DNA from: Clostridium sp. UBA4108
Lineage (GTDB): Bacteria > Bacillota > Clostridia > Clostridiales > Clostridiaceae
DNA length: 5,815 nt
Direction: 5' to 3'
Assembly (NCBI GenBank): GCA_002381695.1
Contig: DFXM01000006.1
Location: forward strand, 50,932-56,746
The notes under the pieces were generated by a model. That model was not told the DNA's origin and made no database searches. It saw only the letters and a program-made list of their open reading frames with translations. Shown piece after piece: positions 1 to 4,978 of this stretch. Position 1 is the stretch's first letter; the number at the start of each line of letters is the position of its first letter. The translations under genes and the position numbers were made by a program.

Positions 1-63
1 TTTCGAAACGGTTTGTGAGTAATAATCTGTAGTTCATTATCAACACTATGTTAAAGTAAAGTC
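1..63. repeat. Partial copy of MITE-like palindromic repeat, 'A' end
   Basis: Bases 21-63, read on the minus strand, match bases 2388-2430 of the intact element at 38 of 43 positions, including GAACTACAGATTATT and the outer TTTAA tract. The outer boundary is placed at base 63 by this alignment. Bases 1-20 do not match the small loop of the intact copy, so this copy has a different or longer centre, or the match ends there. The left half is cut off by the window edge. No coding sequence is visible. Confidence 0.75.
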
Positions 64-103
64 TAAATTTAATATGCTTAGATAAACCACTTATATAAGA
101 GAA

Positions 104-131
104 TTGACCATGTATGTAAAAAACATATAAC
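104..131 (+). promoter_or_regulatory. Probable sigma-A promoter of the LytTR/DUF3021 operon
   Basis: TTGACC (104-109) and TATAAC (126-131) are separated by 16 bases, a good match to the vegetative consensus. Transcription would start near base 138, giving a leader of about 58 nt before the ATG at 196. Many LytTR/DUF3021 pairs are thought to regulate themselves, but I could not identify a clear pair of LytTR direct-repeat sites here. Confidence 0.5.
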
Positions 132-195
132 AACATCTATTATATGGTAAAATAACATTAAACAATTGATTTATCTCATCTTTGGAGGTGCTTAT

Positions 196-636
196 ATGGA
201 ATTTGAAATAAAGATAGATGAGAAATATACCACTCCTAAAATCATTATCTATACCAATGAGATTACACAAGAGATATCTGATCTTTTAAAGAAATTATCA
301 AATGATAGCTCTAAATTAATAACAGGTTTTAAAGATGAAGAGATATTTCTAATCAATCCAGATGATGTAATTAATATTTACTCAGAGAGACAAAAAATAT
401 ATCTTCGTTGTGTGAATAACACCTTTAAATTAAAAAGCCGCCTTTATGAATTAGAGGATATGTTTTCTGGTACCTCACTGCTACGTATTTCCAACTCGGA
501 AATTGTTAATTTCAATAAGGTTCAGAGCCTTGATATGAGTATTAATGGCACTATAACTTTAAAATTTAATACTGGTGATAAATCCTTTGTTTCCAGACGA
601 TATGTAGGGAAAATAAAAAAATATTTAGGATTATGA
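196..636 (+). CDS. LytTR-domain DNA-binding transcriptional regulator
   Basis: A 146-residue cytoplasmic regulator. Residues from about 43 to 146 form a LytTR DNA-binding domain. Its recognisable parts are the FLINPDDVINIYSERQKIYLR strands, the LLRISNSEIVNFNKVQSL segment (95-112) and the terminal SRRYVGKIKKYLGL (133-146). Residues 1-40 are a short N-terminal extension typical of stand-alone LytTR proteins; there is no receiver domain, so this is not a classical two-component response regulator. The frame is open from a TTG at 166, but the ATG at 196 has GGAGGTG at 184-190, five bases upstream, and is the likely start. The next gene encodes a DUF3021 membrane protein, a known partner of this regulator type. 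In such pairs the membrane protein is thought to modulate the regulator; that role is inferred here. The regulated genes are unknown apart from probable self-control. Confidence 0.9.
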   Translation: MEFEIKIDEKYTTPKIIIYTNEITQEISDLLKKLSNDSSKLITGFKDEEIFLINPDDVINIYSERQKIYLRCVNNTFKLKSRLYELEDMFSGTSLLRISNSEIVNFNKVQSLDMSINGTITLKFNTGDKSFVSRRYVGKIKKYLGL

Positions 637-649
637 GGTGAAAATTATT

Positions 650-1096
650 ATGTTTAAAAAGGCAATGTTAAGAGGGTTTATAGGCTTGCCCATTGGCGTA
701 TTCATTTCAACCACAATAGCCTTGATATTTTCTATAATGTGGGGAACTTTCTTACCTACATCAGCACAGCTTATAGAAATATCAGGTACTCAATTAAACG
801 CTGCTTTAATACAGTATATTTCAAGCTGCATTTTAGGATTCACATGTGCTTCATTTTCTGTTATTTTTGAAGTAGAAAATTGGAGTATTACAAAACAAAC
901 AATTATCCATTCTATTTGTATGTTCATATCCATTTTTGTTGTTGCAATTTTAAATCACTGGGTATCAATGAATTTTTTATCAATACTGATATTTATTGCA
1001 ATATGGATATTCATATATATAATTATATGGATTGCTCTTTATACCTATTGGAAAAATAAAATACTACAAATAAATAGAAGGTTGCAAAATAAATAA
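650..1096 (+). CDS. DUF3021 family membrane protein, partner of the LytTR regulator
   Basis: A 148-residue integral membrane protein with four predicted helices at about 8-31, 54-75, 86-104 and 109-133. The family features are visible in order: RGFIGLPIGVFI at the start, GTQLNAALIQY before helix 2, the FEVENWSITKQTIIH segment between helices 2 and 3, and a basic tail (KNKILQINRRLQNK). Length is normal for DUF3021. A GTG at 638 would add four residues, but it lies inside the sequence GAGGTG (635-640), which serves better as the ribosome binding site for the ATG at 650. The gene follows the regulator by 13 bases and is surely cotranscribed. By analogy with other LytTR/membrane-inhibitor pairs it may hold the regulator inactive at the membrane; nothing in the sequence proves this. 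A terminator lies 29 bases after the stop. Confidence 0.88.
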   Translation: MFKKAMLRGFIGLPIGVFISTTIALIFSIMWGTFLPTSAQLIEISGTQLNAALIQYISSCILGFTCASFSVIFEVENWSITKQTIIHSICMFISIFVVAILNHWVSMNFLSILIFIAIWIFIYIIIWIALYTYWKNKILQINRRLQNK

Positions 1097-1125
1097 AAAA
1101 TTAGGCCAAAGATTAATTGAAAAAA

Positions 1126-1159
1126 AGCAGAGATTAAATCACCTCTGCTCTTTGTTTTT
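1126..1159. terminator. Bidirectional intrinsic terminator between convergent operons
   Basis: AGCAGAG (1126-1132) pairs with CTCTGCT (1143-1149) around a 10-base loop. A T-rich run (CTTTGTTTTT) follows on the plus strand, and the A-run at 1119-1125 gives a U-run on the minus strand. It ends the LytTR/DUF3021 operon and could also end the minus-strand acetyltransferase transcript, whose stop is about 100 bases away. Its loop and flanks closely resemble the terminator at 3256-3293. Confidence 0.75.
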
Positions 1160-1160
1160 A

Positions 1161-1189
1161 GGATATGTTTTAGAATAGTGTTGATAATA
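1161..1189 (+). repeat. Possible degraded end of the MITE-like repeat
   Basis: Aligned without gaps to the 'A' end of the intact copy (from 2388), about 23 of 28 bases agree. The 14-base string ATAGTGTTGATAAT is identical to the minus strand of the copy at the window start. The inner stem and the opposite end are not recognisable, so this is either a decayed copy or a partial one. The AT-rich composition raises the chance of a spurious match. Confidence 0.4.
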
Positions 1190-1199
1190 TAATAATTCT

Positions 1200-1228
1200 T
1201 TGAGGAAAGTTATTTTTGCTTCCCTCAA
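1200..1228. other. Hairpin downstream of the BltD-like acetyltransferase gene
   Basis: TTGAGGAAAG (1200-1209) pairs with CTTCCCTCAA (1219-1228) over ten positions with one G-T pair, around a nine-base loop. It lies 23 bases past the stop of the minus-strand acetyltransferase gene, where a terminator or 3'-end stabilising hairpin is expected. Only a weak U-run follows on the minus strand, so termination here may be partial, with the stronger hairpin at 1126-1149 as backup. It may instead be the centre of the degraded repeat beginning at 1161. Confidence 0.45.
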
Positions 1229-1251
1229 TTTATACTTTAACAGGTTATGAA

Positions 1252-1707
1252 CTACTTTAAACTTAAACTATATAACAATTCACCATCAATAATTTTACCT
1301 GTATCTTTAAAGTCAAAACTTTCATAAAGTCTTTTTCCAATTTGATTTTCTGGGTCAAAGGATAAAAAAATTTCATTGCAATCTTTAACGCTTTTCATTT
1401 CTTCAATAACTTTTCCAAATGCTACCTTACCATATCCTTTTCCTTGATATTTATGGTCTATCATAATTCTGCATATCTCATAAAAGTTGTCTTCATAGCA
1501 ATACCCATACATTGTAAATCCAATCATGGTATTTTCAGCATATATTGCCTTAGTAATCCACCCCTTTTCAATTTTTGATTGAGCAATAGAAAACGCATTG
1601 GAAGCAACAAATTCCTCACCGACAAAATGTTTATTATCTTTATTCGTAGTTAAAAAAATACACTCTTCCCAGTTTAATTCATTAATTTCTTTCAAATATA
1701 TATTCAT
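1252..1707 (-). CDS. GNAT family N-acetyltransferase, BltD/spermidine acetyltransferase-like
   Basis: A 151-residue single-domain GNAT protein that would transfer acetyl from acetyl-CoA to an amine. The acetyl-CoA pyrophosphate-binding motif A is clear: RIMIDHKYQGKGYG (80-93), with the Q-x-x-G-x-G pattern at Q88, G91 and G93. It is preceded by the strand IGFTMYGYCYED and followed by a C-terminal motif B (SFDPENQIGKRLYESFDF, 116-133). The overall pattern, including the N-terminal NWEECIFLTT region and MIGFTMYG, resembles the polyamine acetyltransferase BltD of Bacillus, but the substrate cannot be read from sequence. A TTG at 1749 would add 14 residues and overlap the upstream gene. The ATG at 1707 is preferred because GGGGGT stands four bases before it. 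It begins 25 bases after the methyltransferase stop and is probably its operon partner. Confidence 0.82.
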   Translation of the reverse strand: MNIYLKEINELNWEECIFLTTNKDNKHFVGEEFVASNAFSIAQSKIEKGWITKAIYAENTMIGFTMYGYCYEDNFYEICRIMIDHKYQGKGYGKVAFGKVIEEMKSVKDCNEIFLSFDPENQIGKRLYESFDFKDTGKIIDGELLYSLSLK

Positions 1708-1732
1708 TTTACCCCCGTTTATAGCACAACAT

Positions 1733-2347
1733 TTATAACTTCTCAACAATATAATCTATAAAACCTAATGTAATTTTCCTATCCGCACTAGCATAGCCAT
1801 CTCTAACTCTTTTCTCTTTATAAATAATCTTGAAGTCTTTAAAATACTTATCAGCCTCATCATCTTCAAAATAGCTATGAAGTATTTTCTCTCCATGTTC
1901 TTCTTGCAGATATTCACCCTCTCTAATCTTCTCTCCAACTGCTGACCTGAAATCTTTAGTTGATGGAAAGTTAATAAAGGCTAATCCACCTTTAGGTAAT
2001 ATTCTATAAATCTCTTTAATTGCTATGCCGATCTCTTCTTTGCTCATATGAAATATGGAGTTATATGAATACACAAAGCTTATAGACTCATCTTCAAAAG
2101 GAATTTTTTTCATATCCCCTTCCATAATTCCTAACTCTAAATTATGTTTTTCCTCGAAGTTTTTTGCTAGATCAATCTGTGCTTTACTTATATCGATACC
2201 ACAGGTTTCGTAGCCATGTTCTGCAAATATTGCTAGAGGTGGAAGAACTCCTCCCGCTCCACAATCCAGTATCTTCTTGTCCAAATCAACACCATTGCAA
2301 TATAGCAAAAATGTATATAATTGAGTTTGTCTAAAAGCAACTTTCAT
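1733..2347 (-). CDS. Class I SAM-dependent methyltransferase
   Basis: A 204-residue soluble protein with a Rossmann methyltransferase fold. Motif I is ILDCGAGG (26-33, slightly unusual with Cys at the third position of DxGxG). The acidic residue that binds the SAM ribose is D52 in CGIDIS. GDMKKIPFEDESISFVYSYNSIFHM (77-101) covers motifs II to IV, and KEIYRILPKGGLAFINFPS (111-129) is the typical 'RvLkpGG' helix and strand. The fold core ends by about 130; the remaining 75 residues are probably substrate-specific and match nothing I recognise. The substrate is unknown; the general layout fits small-molecule methyltransferases (Methyltransf_11/25 type). The ATG at 2347 is preceded by GTGGGGAA. 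A possible -10 TATACT (minus strand, 2378-2383) sits beside the MITE-like element, so an upstream -35 would lie inside that element, where none is convincing. Confidence 0.85.
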   Translation of the reverse strand: MKVAFRQTQLYTFLLYCNGVDLDKKILDCGAGGVLPPLAIFAEHGYETCGIDISKAQIDLAKNFEEKHNLELGIMEGDMKKIPFEDESISFVYSYNSIFHMSKEEIGIAIKEIYRILPKGGLAFINFPSTKDFRSAVGEKIREGEYLQEEHGEKILHSYFEDDEADKYFKDFKIIYKEKRVRDGYASADRKITLGFIDYIVEKL

Positions 2348-2387
2348 AAATATTCCCCACTTTCTTCTATTTAGCTTAGTATAATTG

Positions 2388-2482
2388 GGCTTTGTTTTAA
2401 TATAGTGATGATAATGAACTACAGATTATTTGCTTCGCAATAATCTGTAGTTCTAAAATCAACAACCATTTAAAACAAAGCC
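2388..2482. mobile_element. Intact MITE-like palindromic element, 95 bp
   Basis: The ends are perfect 13-bp inverted repeats, GGCTTTGTTTTAA (2388-2400) and its complement (2470-2482). A second perfect arm, GAACTACAGATTATT (2416-2430) with AATAATCTGTAGTTC (2439-2453), forms a long hairpin with a tiny GC-TTC-GC tip and one bulged T. The stretches between outer and inner arms differ, so the two ends can be told apart ('A' left, 'B' right). There is no coding capacity; a transposase elsewhere would be needed to move it. It is flanked directly by TTG on both sides, and more widely by GTATAATTG (2379-2387) and GTATAATAG (2485-2493), either of which could be a target duplication. It separates two minus-strand genes and may affect termination or transcription of both. 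The responsible transposase family is not identified. Confidence 0.75.
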
Positions 2483-2495
2483 TTGTATAATAGAG

Positions 2496-3131
2496 TTACT
2501 TTACGTCATATCCTTGATCCCTTAAGTCCAATAAATATGGTCTAGGTGGATGTGGATTATCCATAGGTGGACGAATTTCAGATGAATATGGAACTGGTTC
2601 GATTTTTAATTGTGTAAAAATATTTTTCCAAACCTCCATATGATTTTGTTCTGTTAACCTTGGTAATAAGCCGGCATTAAGATAGCTTTTTATTGCTGAA
2701 AGGTTTTGGCTATCAACATCAAGCAATGCAACCTTTTGACCTCTATTTTTGATTACTTGGCATAAATGCCTAACCATCTGTGTTCCTAGGCCTTTTCCTC
2801 GATGAGAAGGAATAACCCCAACAAATATTATGAAACCTACATCCTCTCCCCAAAGCCATTCCTGACTCCATGCTGATGCAGTACCACAGGGAACTTGGTT
2901 TTCATCAAAAAGAATATATACTCTTTCTGGCAGATATGCATAATTATCAACCATAATATATTCAAAAGTACCAGCTTGATAATCTCCAAAGGCTGCATCC
3001 ATAACTTTTTCCCATAGATAGCCCTGTTCTTTTAATATATTCTTAAAATTATATCCCAAGGGAAAAATAGCACTTGGAATATCATTATTGAGATTTATTT
3101 CCATTATAACATTTATTTCATTTGCTGACAT
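2496..3131 (-). CDS. GNAT family N-acetyltransferase with proline-rich C-terminal tail
   Basis: A 211-residue protein with one GNAT domain at about 55-170. Motif A is VGVIPSHRGKGLGTQMV (104-120), with the acetyl-CoA loop R111-G-K-G-L-G116. Motif B is LLDVDSQNLSAIKSYLNAGLLPRL (136-159), which has the expected N-x-x-A-I-x-x-Y pattern. The N-terminal 54 residues probably belong to the substrate side. The last 35 residues (EPVPYSSEIRPPMDNPHPPRPYLLDLRDQGYDVK) are rich in proline and lie outside the usual fold. The substrate is unknown. AAGGAGAG stands seven bases before the ATG. A weak promoter may exist on the minus strand (TTAACT at 3242-3247, TATACT at 3218-3223, 18-base spacing). The gene appears to be transcribed alone; it is followed directly by the MITE-like element, whose hairpin may act as its 3' end. 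Confidence 0.82.
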   Translation of the reverse strand: MSANEINVIMEINLNNDIPSAIFPLGYNFKNILKEQGYLWEKVMDAAFGDYQAGTFEYIMVDNYAYLPERVYILFDENQVPCGTASAWSQEWLWGEDVGFIIFVGVIPSHRGKGLGTQMVRHLCQVIKNRGQKVALLDVDSQNLSAIKSYLNAGLLPRLTEQNHMEVWKNIFTQLKIEPVPYSSEIRPPMDNPHPPRPYLLDLRDQGYDVK

Positions 3132-3255
3132 AACACATCTCTCCTTAAATTTAATACTTTCCTTTTTAAAGCAGTAATATTTATGTCATTGAAATCAACA
3201 AAGTCATATAAAGCTTGAGTATAATTCACGTCATTTTTGTTAGTTAAATATATAA

Positions 3256-3293
3256 AAAGAGCAAAGATTAAAACCTCTCTACTCTTTCTCTTT
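3256..3293 (-). terminator. Intrinsic terminator of the ZIP transporter gene
   Basis: On the minus strand AAAGAGAAAG (3284-3293) pairs with CTTTGCTCTTT (3256-3266) with one bulged base, and is followed by TTATATA. It begins 25 bases after the ZIP stop. The stem is A/T-rich and the loop is long, so it may be moderately efficient. The sequence is plainly related to the terminator at 1126-1159. Confidence 0.55.
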
Positions 3294-3318
3294 ATATAAT
3301 TTAATACTGAAAATTTAA

Positions 3319-4116
3319 TTATCCTAACGCAACATCAAGGATCATCATAATAAGAAATCCAACCATTACTCCTATGGTTCCTGAATGTGAGTGTTCACCG
3401 AGGTGAGCCTCAGGTATTAATTCTTCTACAACTACGTAAATCATAGCACCTGCAGCAAAAGATAAGAACCAAGGCATAATCCCTTGAATGGAACCCACTA
3501 GCAATACTCCAATAATTCCTGCTATGGGCTCTACTATGCCTGATAATGCACCATATATAAAGGATTTTGTATTAGATAGTCCTTCTTTTTTAAGCGGTAG
3601 TGATATGGCTGCTCCTTCTGGGAAGTTTTGTAGCGCCATTCCAATGGCAAGAGCTGTTGCTGATGCTATTGTAACTGTAGAATGTCCACTTCCTGCAAGC
3701 CCAAAAGCAAGTCCCACGGCTAAACCCTCTGGAATATTGTGCAGTGTTACTGCAAATACAAGCATAGTTGTACGTTTTAAAGATGAAGGCATCCCCTCTG
3801 GAGAGTTGCTATCTAGGTGAAGATGAGGTAATAGATTGTCAAGTAAGAGTAAAAACAATCCACCTAAAACAAATCCTCCTGCTGCTGGTATCCATCCAAT
3901 CATGCCTTGTTCTTCCGCCATTTCTATAGAAGGAATAAGCAGTGACCACACAGATGCCGCTATCATCACCCCTGCTGCAAAACCTAAAAATATACGTTGC
4001 AATCCCGGCTTAATATCATCTCTAAAAAAGAATACAAGGGCAGCACCTAAGGCTGTAGCTAAAAAAGTAAATCCTGTTCCTAAAGCTGCAAGTATAACTG
4101 GACTTAATGTATTCAT
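3319..4116 (-). CDS. ZIP family divalent metal transporter (GufA-like)
   Basis: A 265-residue membrane protein of the ZIP family, which imports zinc or related divalent metals into the cytoplasm. About eight helices can be seen. The signature metal-site motifs are intact: HNIPEG (126-131) in helix 4 and QNFPEG (163-168) in helix 5, plus EELIPEAH (231-238) in a late helix. A short histidine loop, HLHLD (98-102), lies between helices 3 and 4, and HLGEHSHSG (238-246) before the last helix. Length is normal for bacterial GufA/ZupT-type proteins. A GTG at 4125 would add three residues, but it lies inside the strong ribosome binding site GGGAGGTG (4123-4130). The ATG at 4116 is six bases beyond that site and is preferred. 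The gene has its own promoter and terminator. A palindrome at the promoter suggests metal-dependent control. Which metal it carries cannot be told. Confidence 0.92.
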   Translation of the reverse strand: MNTLSPVILAALGTGFTFLATALGAALVFFFRDDIKPGLQRIFLGFAAGVMIAASVWSLLIPSIEMAEEQGMIGWIPAAGGFVLGGLFLLLLDNLLPHLHLDSNSPEGMPSSLKRTTMLVFAVTLHNIPEGLAVGLAFGLAGSGHSTVTIASATALAIGMALQNFPEGAAISLPLKKEGLSNTKSFIYGALSGIVEPIAGIIGVLLVGSIQGIMPWFLSFAAGAMIYVVVEELIPEAHLGEHSHSGTIGVMVGFLIMMILDVALG

Positions 4117-4151
4117 AAATGTCACCTCCCAATAAAAGTCTTCATTATAGA

Positions 4152-4197
4152 TTATGTTTTAATGTAGTGCTAATGCAGTGCTTATATTAAAATATAA
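4152..4197. repeat. Inverted repeat in the leader of the ZIP gene
   Basis: Bases 4152-4166 pair with 4183-4197 at 13 of 15 positions, and the other two would be G-U pairs in plus-strand RNA. The 16-base loop contains the direct repeat AGTGCT-AATGC-AGTGCT. It lies in the predicted untranslated leader of the minus-strand ZIP message, 36 bases before the start codon. The left arm also resembles the 'A' end of the MITE-like element (TGTTTTAATGTAGTG against TGTTTTAATATAGTG), so it may be a remnant of that repeat rather than a regulatory hairpin. I do not recognise a known riboswitch in it. Confidence 0.4.
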
Positions 4198-4259
4198 CCT
4201 TATTATAAATGAAAGTTAATCTAATAATATATATTATATAATTTCAATTATTAATTAAT

Positions 4260-4288
4260 ATTATCTCTTCTTTAGCAGTTAATGTCAA
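4260..4288 (-). promoter_or_regulatory. Sigma-A promoter of the ZIP transporter gene
   Basis: On the minus strand, TTGACA (4283-4288, perfect -35) and GATAAT (4260-4265) are separated by exactly 17 bases. Transcription would start near 4253, leaving a leader of about 137 nt before the ATG at 4116. This is the best promoter match in the window. Confidence 0.6.
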
Positions 4289-4299
4289 TATAATATTGA
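4285..4299. promoter_or_regulatory. Candidate operator: perfect 7-1-7 palindrome overlapping the ZIP -35 box
   Basis: TCAATATAATATTGA is a perfect inverted repeat of two 7-base arms around one central base. This is the layout of sites bound by Fur-family regulators (Fur, Zur, PerR), although the arm sequence is not any of their consensus arms. It overlaps the -35 box of the ZIP promoter by four bases, where a repressor would block polymerase. It also lies just after the stop of the upstream lipoprotein gene. AT-richness makes chance palindromes more likely, so the regulator is not named. Confidence 0.4.
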
Positions 4300-4302
4300 T
4301 TC

Positions 4303-4596
4303 CTATTTATCCTTTTTCTTTTTTCTACCTAGAGATAACCCTCCAAAACCACTGATAATGGCCATATAAAATCCAAGATCATACCACCATCCAGTGTTTA
4401 TAACCTCATATACTCTAATGTTTTTATCAAAAATTCCAATTATAAGTGAAATCGGTGATACCCAACCATGCCAAATTCCCCAAAAGAAACCTGCTGGCTT
4501 TGCAGCAGTGTAGGTTCCATCTCCTGGAACACAACCTGTAAGCATTAGTAGAATCATAATAATCATAATACCTGATAATAAAACTTTCTTTTTCAT
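4303..4596 (-). CDS. Small putative lipoprotein of unknown function
   Basis: A 97-residue protein. It starts with a basic MKKK and a hydrophobic stretch ending in the lipobox LTGC (19-22), so Cys22 is the probable lipidation site after signal peptidase II cleavage. The mature part has GDGTYTAAKPAGFFWGIWHGWVSPISLIIGIF (25-56), then VYEVINTGWWYDLGFYMAIISGFGGLSLG (62-90), two hydrophobic, tryptophan-rich segments that could be membrane helices, and a basic tail RKKKKDK. I believe proteins with this GFFWGIWHGW and NTGWWYD pattern are widespread uncharacterised bacterial proteins, but I know of no assigned function. AGGGGGG precedes the ATG by about six bases. It follows the 77-residue membrane protein gene by 83 bases and may share its transcript. 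No GC-rich terminator is visible after it. Confidence 0.75.
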   Translation of the reverse strand: MKKKVLLSGIMIIMILLMLTGCVPGDGTYTAAKPAGFFWGIWHGWVSPISLIIGIFDKNIRVYEVINTGWWYDLGFYMAIISGFGGLSLGRKKKKDK

Positions 4597-4679
4597 AACA
4601 TTCCCCCCTAAAACTAATATTAAAATCTCTAATTTAGCTTAATTCCTATCTATTATATTTATATTAAGCCTTAAGATAA

Positions 4680-4913
4680 TTATATTCTTTTATTAATTAC
4701 ATAATTTAAAAATACACATAAAACCTTAACCCCCAAGCAAAATCCAAAAGCTAGTAGATATCTACCCCTTACTGCATAAAAAGCAATTCCAAATACCATT
4801 GCCTCCACCGCAAATATATCACCTATAGCTTTTATAATATTTCTTTTTAGCTCATTTCTTCCTAGATATAATAGCAATATTGCCACTACAATACTAATAA
4901 TCCAAACATGCAT
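4680..4913 (-). CDS. Small three-helix membrane protein, unknown function
   Basis: A 77-residue protein that is almost entirely hydrophobic. Helices are likely at about 3-18 (WIISIVVAILLLYLG), 33-48 (IFAVEAMVFGIAFYAV) and 52-70 (YLLAFGFCLGVKVLCVFL). They are separated by basic loops RNELKRN and RGR, and the protein ends with NKRI. I do not recognise a family. A TTG at 4946 would add 11 residues, but the ATG at 4913 has AGGTGG seven bases upstream and is preferred. It lies between the 202-residue gene (65 bases upstream) and the lipoprotein gene (83 bases downstream) on the same strand, so a three-gene transcript is plausible. The codon usage and composition look like those of its neighbours. 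Confidence 0.6.
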   Translation of the reverse strand: MHVWIISIVVAILLLYLGRNELKRNIIKAIGDIFAVEAMVFGIAFYAVRGRYLLAFGFCLGVKVLCVFLNYVINKRI

Positions 4914-4978
4914 TTTACATCCACCTAAATATATATTTCTTAACAATTAATACATTTTAATTTTTAGCGTAAGAGCCC

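Noticed and set aside
2416..2453. The perfect inner hairpin of the element as a standard intrinsic terminator
   Set aside because: The stem is strong but neither side carries a U-run, so it is not a typical terminator, though it may slow polymerase or protect the message of the gene ending at 2496.
3488..4135. Two plus-strand open frames of 110 and 99 codons opposite the ZIP gene
   Set aside because: They lie antisense to a clear ZIP transporter, have low-complexity proline, serine and alanine-rich translations and no convincing ribosome binding sites. They are shadows of the real gene.
4117..4253. A yybP-ykoY or NiCo riboswitch before the ZIP gene
   Set aside because: The conserved G-rich and loop sequences of these families are not visible; the leader is AT-rich throughout.
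4201..4260. AT-rich inverted repeats such as TAATAATATATATTATATAA as regulatory sites
   Set aside because: The stretch is nearly all A and T, where such palindromes arise by chance; no gene signal depends on them.
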